DNA of 64,000 nt from JACKII01 sp041687435 (GCA_041687435.1 JAWLBX010000021.1:1-64000), one strand, 5' to 3'. Counted from the stretch's first letter, positions 1 to 9,901 are shown. Numbers and translations are program-made. The notes: generated from the sequence alone by a model not told the origin.

Positions 1-357
1 GAGCCCGGCAGGCATGCGTCGCTGCAGGCAGGCCTCGCCCAGTGTGATCAGCGGCGGAAAGGTGAAAAACAGCAGCGCGGCCAGGCCGATGGGGATGAAC
101 TGGACCGCGGCGATATTGCCGTAGAACATCACCGCCATCGGCAGGCCCAGCAGGAAACACGGAAACCACAGCCGCCAGGGCAGCCGCAGGTTCCGGCGGG
201 TCGCCAGGCAATAGGCACCAGTCAGCAGCACCAGCAGGCTGGCGCGCAATGCGGCGACGGTCACGCCGTTGGTGCCGCCCTCATAGGCGAAGCGCGCCAC
301 GGCCACGGCCAAGCCGAGGCCGACCGAGCAGGAAAACGCCGCCACATAGCCAATCAT
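1..357 (-). CDS. EamA/DMT-family transporter, N-terminal part (cut by window edge)
   Basis: The reverse strand is open from an ATG at 357 to the window edge and encodes the first 119 residues of a very hydrophobic protein. It starts with a membrane helix (AAFSCSVGLGLAVAVARFAY), then an N-x-V-T-V-A-A-L-R-A stretch and two further helices. This pattern, with the basic loop after helix 2, is typical of the EamA half of 10-TM drug/metabolite transporters. An in-frame TGA, the ntrC stop, lies upstream, so 357 is the first usable ATG. It follows ntrC by 33 bp and may be co-transcribed. Substrate unknown; the C-terminal half lies outside the window. Confidence 0.75.
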   Translation of the reverse strand, partial: MIGYVAAFSCSVGLGLAVAVARFAYEGGTNGVTVAALRASLLVLLTGAYCLATRRNLRLPWRLWFPCFLLGLPMAVMFYGNIAAVQFIPIGLAALLFFTFPPLITLGEACLQRRMPAGL

Positions 358-390
358 CGATTCGCGCCGCTTCCCGCGGCACGTGCTGGG

Positions 391-1839
<1,449 letters not shown>

Positions 1840-1865
1840 CAGGACTCTCCTCGGCCCGGGGTCAT

Positions 1866-2966
1866 TCATTCAGCACCTGCCGCTACCGGCAGCATCACGG
1901 TGAACACCGTGCGCCCCGGCTCGCTATCGCATTCTACCAGCCCGCCATGTTCGCTGACGATCTTGGCGACCAGCGCCAAACCCAGCCCATGCCCGCCCGG
2001 CTTGGCCGAGACGAACGGGTCGAACAGGTGGGCGCGCATATCCTCCGGTACGCCGGGGCCGTTATCCTGGATGCGGACCACCAGCGGCAGGTCGACCGGC
2101 TTGGCCGCGCCCGGCACCGAGATGCGGACGCCGTGCTGGTAGGCAGTCGAAATCACGATCTCGCCCCGGTCGGGCGTTACCACCTCGCAGGCGTTCTTCA
2201 GCAGGTTGACGAACACCTGGATCAGCTGGTCGCGATGGCCGAACGCCGGCGGCAGCGAGGGGTCATAGCGCTCGATCAGGCGGATGCCTTCCCCGAAACC
2301 GGTCTCGGCAACCCGCCGGGCGCGTTCCAGAATCTCGTGGATGTTGACCGGCCCACGCTCCAGCCCCCGCGGATCGGCCACCAGGCCCATCCGGTCGACC
2401 AGGGCGTTGATGCGGTCGACCTCGTCGCAGATCAGGGTGACAAGTTCCGTGTCTTCCGCCGGAACCGACTGCTCCATCAACTGTGCGGCACCGCGGATGC
2501 TGGCCAGCGGATTTTTGACCTCGTGCGCCAGCAGGGCCGCCATCGCCGCCACGGAACGGCCAGCGTGGCGGTGCAGCAATTGCTGGTCGACGCGCTGCGC
2601 AATGGTATGCGGCGAGATCGAAAGCACGATCCAGCCATGATCGCGGCCGTTGGTGTCCAGCACCGGGGAAAGCTGGACGGAGACGGCGGGGATCGTCACC
2701 CGCTGCGTTTCCAGCGGGATGCCATGATCGGCAATGCTGGCAACACTGCCCCGCACCTGCCGCACCAGCGCGTGCAGCGGCGAATCCGGCGGAACAATGC
2801 TGTCGAGGCGATGGTTCACCAGCCCTTGCCGGCTGGTTTGCAGGATCTGCTCGGCCGACGCATTGGCCTGCCGCACGACATCGTCCGTATCGATCACCAG
2901 GACCGCAGCCGACAGCGCTTCCAGGATCGCACCGTGGTCGGGCAAGATCTGCGCCGGCGTTTGCAT
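1866..2966 (-). CDS. ntrB: Nitrogen sensor histidine kinase NtrB
   Basis: Two-component kinase/phosphatase that, under PII control, sets NtrC phosphorylation. The 366-aa protein has no membrane segment. A PAS domain occupies about 10-120. The HisKA H-box is LLAHEVKNPLASIRG with H148. The ATPase domain has N-box VNLLKNACEV (about 253-262), G1 DNGPGVP (301-307) and G2 GHGLGLALV. This matches the family length and order. It is transcribed with ntrC, whose first possible ATG overlaps its stop codon, and diverges from ispDF, so the roughly 100-bp gap 2967-3074 should hold both promoters. No nifR3/dusB gene precedes it here, unlike many alphaproteobacteria. Confidence 0.95.
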   Translation of the reverse strand: MQTPAQILPDHGAILEALSAAVLVIDTDDVVRQANASAEQILQTSRQGLVNHRLDSIVPPDSPLHALVRQVRGSVASIADHGIPLETQRVTIPAVSVQLSPVLDTNGRDHGWIVLSISPHTIAQRVDQQLLHRHAGRSVAAMAALLAHEVKNPLASIRGAAQLMEQSVPAEDTELVTLICDEVDRINALVDRMGLVADPRGLERGPVNIHEILERARRVAETGFGEGIRLIERYDPSLPPAFGHRDQLIQVFVNLLKNACEVVTPDRGEIVISTAYQHGVRISVPGAAKPVDLPLVVRIQDNGPGVPEDMRAHLFDPFVSAKPGGHGLGLALVAKIVSEHGGLVECDSEPGRTVFTVMLPVAAGAE

Positions 2967-3074
2967 AAATTTTAGTCATTTCCGTAAGTGATGAATTGTT
3001 GAGCAAATTAGGGTAGCATCGCAGAGATTGCAAGCCCTCTGTTGCACCTGCACACGGCATGCTATCCCCGGCCT

Positions 3075-4271
3075 ATGACCGCATCCGAAGCCACAGCCGA
3101 AGCCCGGCCAAAGACCGTGGCCCTGATCGTTGCCGCCGGCCGTGGCAGCCGCTTTGGCAGCGACGGCCCCAAGCAATACGCCCCGCTCGCCGGCCAGCCG
3201 CTGCTGCGTTGGGCCGCACAAATGCTGGCGTCCCACCCAAGGATCGCCGCCGTTGGCTGCGTGATCCATGGCGACGATGCAGCGGCCTATGCCGCCGCCA
3301 CCCCTGGGCTGGACCTGCTGGCCCCGGTGCGCGGCGGTGCGACGCGGCAGACCTCCGTCCGCAACGGGCTGGAGGCCCTGGCCGCGCTGGCGGAGCCGCC
3401 CGAACGGGTGCTGATCCACGACGCGGCCCGGCCGCTGCCATGGGCAGGCGTCGTCACCCGCGTGCTGGCGGCGCTCGACGATGCGCCGGGCGCGATCCCG
3501 GCGCTGCCGGTGGTGGATACGCTGAAACGCGCCAGCGTGGCCGGCAACATCGCCGAGACCGTGCCGCGCGCCGGCCTCTGGCGCGCGCAGACACCGCAAG
3601 GCTTCCACTTCCCCGCCATTCTGGCGGCCCATCGTGCCGCCACACACCAGAATTTCACCGACGACGCCGACCTGTTGCAGGCCGCCGGCCTGCCGGTAAC
3701 TTTGGTCGAGGGAGACGAAAACTTGCTGAAAGTCACCACCGCCGCCGATCTCGCCCGGCTGGAGGCGCTGCTGGCAGGCACGCGCGAGACCCGCGCCGGC
3801 TTCGGCTATGACGTGCATGCTTTCGGTGAGGGCGACCACGTGACGCTCGGCGGCGTGCGAATCCCGCACGACCGCGGCTTGGCCGGCCATTCGGATGCCG
3901 ATGTCGGCCTGCATGCGCTCTGCGATGCGATTTATGGCGCGCTTGCCGATGGCGATATCGGCGCTCACTTTCCACCCTCCGAAAACGCCTGGGCGGGGGC
4001 GGACAGCGCCGTGTTCCTGCGCCATGCCATGCAGCGGGTTGCCGGCCGCGCCGGTCGGGTGCTGCACCTGGACCTGACGCTCGTGTGCGAGCGGCCAAAA
4101 GTCGGCCCGCACCGGGACGCCATGCGCGCGCGCATTGCCGACATTGCCGGGTTGCCGGTGGAACGGGTGGCGGTGAAAGCCACCACCAGTGAGAGGCTGG
4201 GATTCACCGGCCGCGGGGAAGGCATCGCCGCCCATGCAGTCGCCACCGTCGAACTGCCGGGAGGCAACTGA
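3075..4271 (+). CDS. ispDF: Bifunctional IspD/IspF (MEP isoprenoid pathway)
   Basis: Fused enzyme for two steps of the methylerythritol phosphate pathway: CTP-dependent cytidylylation of MEP (IspD) and cyclisation to MEcPP (IspF). The IspD half (about 1-230) shows the CTP loop VAAGRGSRFGSDGPKQY, HDAARPLP, and DDADLLQAAG. The IspF half (about 238-398) begins GFGYDVHAF, with zinc ligands in D-V-H and the later H of the GHSDADV stretch, and ends with VKATTSERLGFTGRGEGI. The fusion is characteristic of alphaproteobacteria. An in-frame ATG exists at 3042, but 3075 (MTASEAT) gives the normal N-terminus. Its stop overlaps the pgpA start (ATGA), so translation is probably coupled. Confidence 0.95.
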   Translation: MTASEATAEARPKTVALIVAAGRGSRFGSDGPKQYAPLAGQPLLRWAAQMLASHPRIAAVGCVIHGDDAAAYAAATPGLDLLAPVRGGATRQTSVRNGLEALAALAEPPERVLIHDAARPLPWAGVVTRVLAALDDAPGAIPALPVVDTLKRASVAGNIAETVPRAGLWRAQTPQGFHFPAILAAHRAATHQNFTDDADLLQAAGLPVTLVEGDENLLKVTTAADLARLEALLAGTRETRAGFGYDVHAFGEGDHVTLGGVRIPHDRGLAGHSDADVGLHALCDAIYGALADGDIGAHFPPSENAWAGADSAVFLRHAMQRVAGRAGRVLHLDLTLVCERPKVGPHRDAMRARIADIAGLPVERVAVKATTSERLGFTGRGEGIAAHAVATVELPGGN

Positions 4272-4738
4272 TGACCAGCGACAAAGCCGCCGCCTTGCTT
4301 GCCACTTGGTTCGGTGCCGGCCTGCTGCCGAAGGCGCCGGGTACCTGGGGCTCGCTTGCCGCGCTGCCGCCAGGTCTGCTGCTGCTGTGGATCGGCGGGC
4401 CGGCCCTGTTGGTAGCCGCCATTGTCGTGGTCAGCGTCGCCGGTGTCTGGGCGGGCGAACGCTATGCAGAGGCACTGGGCCATGACGACCCCGGCGCCGT
4501 CGTCATCGACGAGGTGGCGGGGCAGTGGCTGGCCTTGCTGCCGTGCGCCGCCCTCGGTTTGGTGGAGATCGCATTGGCCTTTCTTCTGTTCCGCGCCGCC
4601 GATATCCTGAAGCCCTGGCCGGCCAATTGGGCCGACCGCAACATTCCCGGCGGGCTTGGCATCATGGCGGATGACTGGATCGCCGGCCTCTATGCCGCCA
4701 TGGCCCTCACCCTTTTGCAATTCGGAGGCTTGGCATGA
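4271..4738 (+). CDS. pgpA: Phosphatidylglycerophosphatase A
   Basis: Inner-membrane phosphatase that makes phosphatidylglycerol from phosphatidylglycerophosphate. The 155-aa protein has the family signatures FGAGLLPKAPGTWGSL near residue 15, the acidic pair H-D-D-P-G-A and V-I-D-E-V-A-G-Q-W-L, and three to four hydrophobic segments. Length and order match PgpA. It overlaps ispDF by one base at its start and pncC by 4 nt at its end, an ispDF-pgpA-cinA arrangement common in alphaproteobacteria. Confidence 0.93.
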   Translation: MTSDKAAALLATWFGAGLLPKAPGTWGSLAALPPGLLLLWIGGPALLVAAIVVVSVAGVWAGERYAEALGHDDPGAVVIDEVAGQWLALLPCAALGLVEIALAFLLFRAADILKPWPANWADRNIPGGLGIMADDWIAGLYAAMALTLLQFGGLA

Positions 4739-5238
4739 GCCTGTTTCCTGCCGACATCGTCACACTCGCAACCGAAACGCTGGAGGCACTGCGCCGGGCC
4801 GGGCTGCGCGGCTCCAGCGCCGAAAGCTGCACCGGCGGCCTGATCGCGGCGGCGCTGACAGAGATCAGCGGCTCCAGCGACTGCATCGGCCGCTGCTTCG
4901 TGACCTATTCGAACGAGGCAAAGCGGGAGGTGTTGGGCGTACAGCCGGCGACGCTGGATGCACACGGCGCGGTCTCGCCCCAGACAGTGACGGAAATGGC
5001 GGAGGGCGTGCTGCGCATTGCCGGCGCCGACGCGGATATTGCCGTCGCGGTCAGCGGCATCGCCGGGCCCGGCGGCGGCTCGGCGGAAAAGCCGGTCGGC
5101 ACGGTGCATCTGGCTGTCGCCAGCCGCGGCGGGCAGACGGAAACGCTGCACAAAGTCTATCCTGGCGACCGCAGCGCCGTGCGCCTCGCCACGCTGCGCG
5201 ATGCATTGGCAATGATGAAGGCGCGGGCAGAAGCTTGA
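4735..5238 (+). CDS. pncC: Nicotinamide-nucleotide amidohydrolase PncC (CinA C-terminal family)
   Basis: Soluble enzyme that deamidates nicotinamide mononucleotide to nicotinic acid mononucleotide in NAD recycling. The 167-aa protein is only the C-terminal domain of CinA: the nucleophile motif S-S-A-E-S-C-T-G-G-L near residue 28, V-T-Y-S-N-E-A-K, and the conserved S-G-I-A-G-P-G-G-G-S loop are all present. The N-terminal MoaB-like domain of full CinA is absent, as is normal for PncC. It is the last gene of the ispDF operon and faces the convergent ABM gene 16 bp downstream. Confidence 0.92.
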   Translation: MSLFPADIVTLATETLEALRRAGLRGSSAESCTGGLIAAALTEISGSSDCIGRCFVTYSNEAKREVLGVQPATLDAHGAVSPQTVTEMAEGVLRIAGADADIAVAVSGIAGPGGGSAEKPVGTVHLAVASRGGQTETLHKVYPGDRSAVRLATLRDALAMMKARAEA

Positions 5239-5254
5239 GTCTGCTCGCTTTGGT

Positions 5255-5599
5255 TCAGTCGTGTTCAGCGCGGCTGTCAACGGGCGCCTGATCCCGGTCA
5301 GTCATGCCATAGTCGCGGATCACCTCCGCCACCCGCAGCCTGTAGTCGCGGAATACGCCATCCCGCCCGGCGGCCTGGGCCATGCGGTGCCGCAGCGTGT
5401 TGCGCCAGGCAGTGATGGCGTCCTCATCCCGCCAGAACGACAGGGAGACAAACTTGTTCTCCGCCGAAACACTCTGGAACCGCTCGATCCCCAGAAAACC
5501 GTCGGCATCCTGCACCAGTTCGCTCATGGCGCGGGCATGGTCCCAATAGACATCGGCCCTGTCGGGATTGGTCCAGAACTCGAAAATGACGGCCAGCAT
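5255..5599 (-). CDS. ABM-domain (antibiotic biosynthesis monooxygenase-like) protein
   Basis: Small 114-aa cytoplasmic protein of the ABM/dimeric alpha-beta barrel fold. The core reads LAVIFEFWTNPD, then GFLGIERFQSV, F-V-S-L-S-F-W-R-D-E-D-A-I-T-A-W and H-R-M-A-Q, the usual order for this family (strand, helix, strand with W/D-E, helix). Members act as cofactor-free monooxygenases or haem/quinol-handling proteins, but many have no known substrate, so no specific reaction is proposed. It converges with pncC and has no clear operon partner. Confidence 0.8.
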   Translation of the reverse strand: MLAVIFEFWTNPDRADVYWDHARAMSELVQDADGFLGIERFQSVSAENKFVSLSFWRDEDAITAWRNTLRHRMAQAAGRDGVFRDYRLRVAEVIRDYGMTDRDQAPVDSRAEHD

Positions 5600-5740
5600 G
5601 GTCTGGTTCCCTGGATCTTAACCGTTGCGCCCACTTCGCCGCTTGCCCGGCCGGACCGGCCCGGTTTTCGGCCTTCAGGCTGGAATCCTACCATCCCTAC
5701 AGGCTAGCGCCATAGCTCAAGAGTTCCAAACCCTGTCCGG

Positions 5741-6754
5741 TCAAAAGCCAATGGTCACATTGATTGCCCCGAAGCGTTGCGAGGCCCCGTCGCCATCGTA
5801 GAGAGGGCTCTGCGAGACCAAGGAATAGGCAAGCTTCACCTGATAAATGCGGATGACAATGCCCGCCGACCATTCCCCAACCAAGGGCTTGCGGTCGACA
5901 TTGGGGCTGTCCCTGTAGGTGTTGCCGTCAAGCGTGATGTCGTGGCCGACCGCATGGCCGGCAACGCCGAAAAAGATGTACCAGGAAAACGGCTTCGGGT
6001 TGCCGGCAAGCGTGCCCGTGAAGAGCGAGGGTTGCACGCGGAGGGGGCCATAGTCGGCGGAAAGCTGCTGCCCGAACCGCAGAATGCCGCCTGCCGCCAG
6101 TTCCGTCCGGAAATTGCCGAGACTGGCGCTCACCATCGGTACGGCATCCAGGCCAAGCCCATCTTCCTCGCCCAGCAGCGGCACGCGCCAACGCCGCGAG
6201 ACGCTGAGATTGATGATCGGCTCGTTCTGGATCTGGTTTTCCCAGCCGCGCGAGAGATCGTCGTCGATAAGGCTGTGAAAATTGTTTTGCACCCACTCCC
6301 CACCGGCAGCGGGGCCGACGATGCCGAGGTCGAGGGCGACGGAATCGGCCATATCGCCATGATCGACCAGCAGGGTGCCGCGCATGAACAGGTAGCCCGC
6401 ATAGGGGTGCTGGTCGGCCGGAGGCGGATTGGCGTCCGTATCTTCCGGCGTATAGATGGCATGCCCGATGGCCAGCCCGGTGCGGACATACGCATCCGGG
6501 TTCGCGCCGAGCAGGTTCTGTCCGATCCAATAGGAGAGTTTGGGCGTATCCGACGGCGCGAACGAATAGTGCAGAGCAGCGCCGTTCGTGTAATTGCGGT
6601 CGGTCGCGGCGAAAAAGTCGTTCTCGACAGCAAGTGTCAGGCCGCCGCCGGGCTCCCCCTTGTTTCCTGATGCCTGGGCTGGCAAACCGGCAAGGAGCAA
6701 GGCGCCACAAAGGACAACAGGCCCGGCAATACGCAGAAGACGTGTTCCCTTCAT
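5741..6754 (-). CDS. LpxR-like outer-membrane lipid A 3'-O-deacylase (DUF2219)
   Basis: Predicted outer-membrane beta-barrel that removes the 3'-acyloxyacyl chain of lipid A. Residues 1-28 form a signal peptide ending A-Q-A. The LpxR signature VENDFFAATDRNYTNG follows at 43-58, giving the conserved N45/D46 pair, then H-P-Y-A-G-Y (116-121) and G-E-W-V-Q-N-N-F-H with H160, matching the position of the catalytic His region. Alternating hydrophobic strands run to a terminal aromatic F, typical of barrels. At 337 aa it is family length. The start has an AGGAAA site. The acidic residue after the His is D rather than E, so activity is likely but not certain. Confidence 0.85.
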   Translation of the reverse strand: MKGTRLLRIAGPVVLCGALLLAGLPAQASGNKGEPGGGLTLAVENDFFAATDRNYTNGAALHYSFAPSDTPKLSYWIGQNLLGANPDAYVRTGLAIGHAIYTPEDTDANPPPADQHPYAGYLFMRGTLLVDHGDMADSVALDLGIVGPAAGGEWVQNNFHSLIDDDLSRGWENQIQNEPIINLSVSRRWRVPLLGEEDGLGLDAVPMVSASLGNFRTELAAGGILRFGQQLSADYGPLRVQPSLFTGTLAGNPKPFSWYIFFGVAGHAVGHDITLDGNTYRDSPNVDRKPLVGEWSAGIVIRIYQVKLAYSLVSQSPLYDGDGASQRFGAINVTIGF

Positions 6755-6797
6755 AGCGGTTTCCTAATCAAAGATGGGCAGCGGCCCGCAGGCACGG

Positions 6798-7868
6798 TCA
6801 GGCGGTGGCCACGGCCTCCGCAATCGCCTTGCCGATTTCCTCGGTCGAACCGTTGCCACCCATGTCGCGGGTTTTGGGGCCACCGCCGGTCAGCACGGTC
6901 TCGATGGCGCGCTCGATGGCGTCCGCCGCATCCTGGTGGCCCAGATGGCCCAGCATCATCGCGCCGGACCAGATCTGGCCGATCGGGTTGGCGACACCCT
7001 TGCCCGCAATATCCGGCGCCGAGCCATGCACCGGCTCGAACATGCTGGGATAAATTCCCTCCGGGTTGATGTTGGACGATGGCGCAATCCCGATGGAGCC
7101 CGCCACCGCCGGCCCCAGGTCGGAAAGGATATCGCCGAACAGGTTGGAGCCAACCACAACATCGAACCAGTCCGGATGCTGCACGAAATGGGCCGTCAGA
7201 ATGTCGATATGATACTGATCCGTCTCCACCTGCGGATAGTGCTTCTTCATCTCCGCAAAGCGTTCGTCCCAATAGGGCATGGTGTGGATGATGCCGTTGG
7301 ACTTGGTGGCAGAGGTGACCTTCTTGCGCTTGCGCGTCATCGCCAATTCGAAGGCGTATTTCAGGATGCGATCCACGCCGCGGCGGGTGAAGGTGGTCTG
7401 CTGGCTGACCATCTCCCACTCGGTGCCGCCGTAAAGCCGGCCGCCGATCTCCGAATACTCGCCTTCCACGTTCTCCCGCACGACATAGAAATCGATATCC
7501 TCCGGCCCGCGCCCGGCCAAAGGCGAGGATACGCCGGCCAACAGCCGCACCGGGCGCACGTTGGCATATTGGTCGAATTCCCGGCGGATCGGGATCAGCA
7601 TGTCCCAGAGCGAGATATGGTCCGGCACGGTCGGCCAGCCGACGGCGCCAAGGAAGATGGCGTTGTGCGGACGCAACAACTCGATGCCGTTTTCCGGCAT
7701 CAGGCGGCCGGTCTTGGCATAATCCTCACACGACCAGTCGAACTGAGTGAATTCGTAATCCAGGCCGAATCGCGACCCGACGGCATCCAGCACGCGGATG
7801 CCCTCCGGCACGACTTCCTTGCCGATGCCGTCGCCCGGCAAAACGGCGATTTTGTATTTGGTGGTCAT
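6798..7868 (-). CDS. Tartrate/D-malate dehydrogenase family (decarboxylating)
   Basis: NAD- and metal-dependent beta-decarboxylating dehydrogenase of the isocitrate/isopropylmalate family; the sequence is closest in feel to TtuC/DmlA (tartrate dehydrogenase/D-malate dehydrogenase). Visible signatures: I-A-V-L-P-G-D-G-I-G-K-E-V at the N-terminus, L-G-A-V-G-W-P-T-V-P-D, V-V-R-E-N-V-E-G-E-Y-S, K-S-N-G, and the family pattern N-L-F-G-D-I-L-S-D-L near residue 230 with F-E-P-V-H-G-S-A-P-D-I. 356 aa, standard. It lies 33 bp downstream of the Rid gene on the same strand and may share its transcript. Substrate assignment rests on overall resemblance only. Confidence 0.85.
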   Translation of the reverse strand: MTTKYKIAVLPGDGIGKEVVPEGIRVLDAVGSRFGLDYEFTQFDWSCEDYAKTGRLMPENGIELLRPHNAIFLGAVGWPTVPDHISLWDMLIPIRREFDQYANVRPVRLLAGVSSPLAGRGPEDIDFYVVRENVEGEYSEIGGRLYGGTEWEMVSQQTTFTRRGVDRILKYAFELAMTRKRKKVTSATKSNGIIHTMPYWDERFAEMKKHYPQVETDQYHIDILTAHFVQHPDWFDVVVGSNLFGDILSDLGPAVAGSIGIAPSSNINPEGIYPSMFEPVHGSAPDIAGKGVANPIGQIWSGAMMLGHLGHQDAADAIERAIETVLTGGGPKTRDMGGNGSTEEIGKAIAEAVATA

Positions 7869-7901
7869 GGGCGTGCGGGTTCCTTGCGCCGAATGGGGGA
7901 G

Positions 7902-8294
7902 TTAGAGCGCGGCGATCGCCTCGACCTCGATCACGAAGCCGGGCTGTGCCAGGGCCGCCACTCCTACCAGCGTGCTGGCGACTTGCAAGTCGCCGAACAC
8001 CTCCGCCCGGGCGGCCCGGTAATCGGCCACCTTGCCCATGTCGGTGACATAGACATTGAGGCGAACGATGTTTTCCAGCGTGCCACCGCCGGCCTCGATC
8101 TGGGCCTTGACGTGGCGGAAGCAGGCGAGCGCCTGGGCCTTCATGTCGCCCGGGTTGGCGACACCGCCGTTTGCGTCGTAATCGACCTGGCCGGACAGGA
8201 CGATCAGGGTATCGGCGCCTGCAACCTTAACGGCCTGGGCATAGGCTGGCGGGTTGAAAACGCCTGGGGCGCAATATTTTTCGAGCGTGGCCAT
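7902..8294 (-). CDS. RidA/YjgF-family protein lacking the catalytic Arg
   Basis: 130-aa protein of the Rid family, whose archetype hydrolyses reactive enamine/imine intermediates from PLP enzymes. The fold signature is clear: L-I-V-L-S-G-Q-V, G-D-M-K-A-Q-A, L-E-N-I-V-R-L-N-V-Y-V-T-D and the C-terminal F-V-I-E-V-E-A-I-A. In RidA an Arg (105 in E. coli) lies 14 residues before E-x-E-A-I-A; here that position is T108, so classic imine deaminase activity is doubtful and the protein belongs to one of the non-canonical Rid groups. Its Shine-Dalgarno GGAG lies inside a hairpin (8302-8333). Confidence 0.85.
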   Translation of the reverse strand: MATLEKYCAPGVFNPPAYAQAVKVAGADTLIVLSGQVDYDANGGVANPGDMKAQALACFRHVKAQIEAGGGTLENIVRLNVYVTDMGKVADYRAARAEVFGDLQVASTLVGVAALAQPGFVIEVEAIAAL

Positions 8295-8301
8295 GGGCGG
8301 G

Positions 8302-8333
8302 CACTCCGGGAAAGCGATTCACTTCCCGGAGTG
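8302..8333 (-). terminator. Hairpin between nhaA and the Rid gene
   Basis: Perfect 11-bp inverted repeat, CACTCCGGGAA (8302-8312) against TTCCCGGAGTG (8323-8333), with a 10-nt loop. It lies 46 bp past the nhaA stop and 7 bp before the Rid start. No T-run follows. It could end nhaA transcripts, and it also pairs the GGAG that serves as the Rid ribosome site. Confidence 0.65.
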
Positions 8334-8379
8334 TAGCGGCTTGCCCGGCAAGCCGCCATCCCGCTGTGCATCAGCCTGG

Positions 8380-9624
8380 CTAGGCCAAAGCCTCCGCATC
8401 TGCATCCGCATCCGCCGCCCGTTTCTTGCTGGCGATGCGGATGACGGCAAAGCCGACAATGCCGCTCACGATCGAGCCGACGAGCACGCCCATGCGGATC
8501 GGCGCCTCGAACCCGGCATGCTGGAAGGCCAGACCGCCGATAAACAGGCTCATGGTGAAGCCGATGCCGGCCAGCGCCGCGACGCCATAGAGTTGCGGCC
8601 AGTTCGCATTGGTCGGCATCTGCGCCCAACCGACCCGTATGGTCAGATAGAGCATGCCGAACACGCCCACCTGCTTGCCGACGAACAGGCCCAGGATAAT
8701 GCCAAGTGTCACCGGTTCGGTCAGGCTGTCCAGCCCCATCCCGGCCAGCGAAACACCGGCGTTGGCGAAAGCGAACATCGGCAGAATAGCGAAGGCCACC
8801 CACAGATGCAGCTCATGCTCCAGCAGTTTCAGCGGCGATTTGCCGGAGTCGTGGGCAACCGTCAGCGGAATGGCAAAGGCGGTTATCACACCCGCCAGCG
8901 TTGCATGCACACCGGATTTCAACACGATCACCCAAAGCGCTGCGCCCAGCAGCACATAGGGCACGATGTTGGTGACCCGGGACAGATTGAGGATGACGAG
9001 GCCGACAATCGGAACAACAGCCAATGCCATCGTGTAGAGCGACAGATCGGCCGTGTAGAAAAATGCGATAATGAGGATCGCGCCTAGATCGTCGAAAATC
9101 GCAATGGCCAGCAACAGAATCTTCAAGGATGCCGGCACCCGGTTTCCAAGCAGCGCCAGCACTGCAAGCGCGAATGCGATGTCCGTTGCCGCCGGAATCG
9201 CCCAGCCGCTCAAATTAACAGGCGAGCCGAAATTCACCGCAACATAGATCAGCGCCGGCACGACCATCCCGCCAATCGCGGCAATGCCGGGCAACGCGAT
9301 CTGGCCGAGGCTCGACAGCTCCCCCTCCAGGAACTCCCGTTTGATTTCCAGCCCGACAAGAAAGAAAAACACCGCCATCCACAGGTCGTTGACCCAAAGC
9401 AGCAACGGCTTGCGGATTTCGAGATCCGTACCGATCTGCACCGCACCGGGAACGGACAGGAAATTTTGGTAAATGTCCTGCCAAGGGCTGTTCGCCGCAA
9501 CAATTGCCAGGACCGCCGCAATCGCCAGCACGATGCCGCCCGACGACTCCAAATGCATGAATTGGCGAAGGCTGGAAGAAAATTTGGCGCCTGCCTGGGC
9601 AATAGGCTTTGTAATTGGTGTCAT
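8380..9624 (-). CDS. nhaA: Na+/H+ antiporter NhaA
   Basis: Inner-membrane electrogenic sodium/proton antiporter for pH and sodium homeostasis. About 414 aa with 11-12 hydrophobic segments. Diagnostic residues are present: L-E-S-S-G-G-I-V-L-A in the first helix, A-A-T-D-I-A-F-A-L (equivalent of D133) and I-A-I-F-D-D-L-G-A-I with the paired Asp (D163/D164 of E. coli). A GTG at 9756 would add 44 residues with an unrelated N-terminus; the ATG at 9624 (MTPITKP), preceded by GGCGGGA, matches NhaA and is preferred. It is divergent from the tRNA-His/Nudix side. Confidence 0.93.
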   Translation of the reverse strand: MTPITKPIAQAGAKFSSSLRQFMHLESSGGIVLAIAAVLAIVAANSPWQDIYQNFLSVPGAVQIGTDLEIRKPLLLWVNDLWMAVFFFLVGLEIKREFLEGELSSLGQIALPGIAAIGGMVVPALIYVAVNFGSPVNLSGWAIPAATDIAFALAVLALLGNRVPASLKILLLAIAIFDDLGAILIIAFFYTADLSLYTMALAVVPIVGLVILNLSRVTNIVPYVLLGAALWVIVLKSGVHATLAGVITAFAIPLTVAHDSGKSPLKLLEHELHLWVAFAILPMFAFANAGVSLAGMGLDSLTEPVTLGIILGLFVGKQVGVFGMLYLTIRVGWAQMPTNANWPQLYGVAALAGIGFTMSLFIGGLAFQHAGFEAPIRMGVLVGSIVSGIVGFAVIRIASKKRAADADADAEALA

Positions 9625-9824
9625 CGTTTGTCCCGCCAGTTGAAGTTGCACCTCGACCGTTACATCACCGGTGTAGATAGCCGGCGCAGCTAGCCGCGGC
9701 AATGCCGCAAAGGACAATACCCCAGCGCCGGCGACAGCCGCGGCGCGGATTCTCACTCTGAAGCGATCTGATCGCTTGACCTGCCCGTAAGGTTGCCGTA
9801 AAGAGCCCTCCTTCCTTTGGCATG

Positions 9825-9901
9825 GTGCCCGTAGCTCAGTCGGTTAGAGCGCCTGGTTGTGGTCCAGGAGGTCGTCGGTTCGATCCCGATCGGGCACCCC
9901 A
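9825..9901 (+). tRNA. tRNA-His (anticodon GTG)
   Basis: 77-nt cloverleaf. The acceptor arm GTGCCCG pairs perfectly with CGGGCAC, the D-arm is GCTC-AGTCGGTTA-GAGC, the anticodon stem CCTGG/CCAGG holds the loop TTGTGGT with anticodon GTG, and the T-arm contains GGTTCGATCCC. CCA is encoded. Base G9824 immediately upstream can pair with C73, supplying the extra G-1 that marks histidine tRNAs. Confidence 0.97.

Noticed and set aside
9601..9756. N-terminal extension of NhaA from a GTG at 9756
   Set aside because: The extra 44 residues are unlike NhaA; the ATG at 9624 gives the normal start with GGCGGGA upstream.
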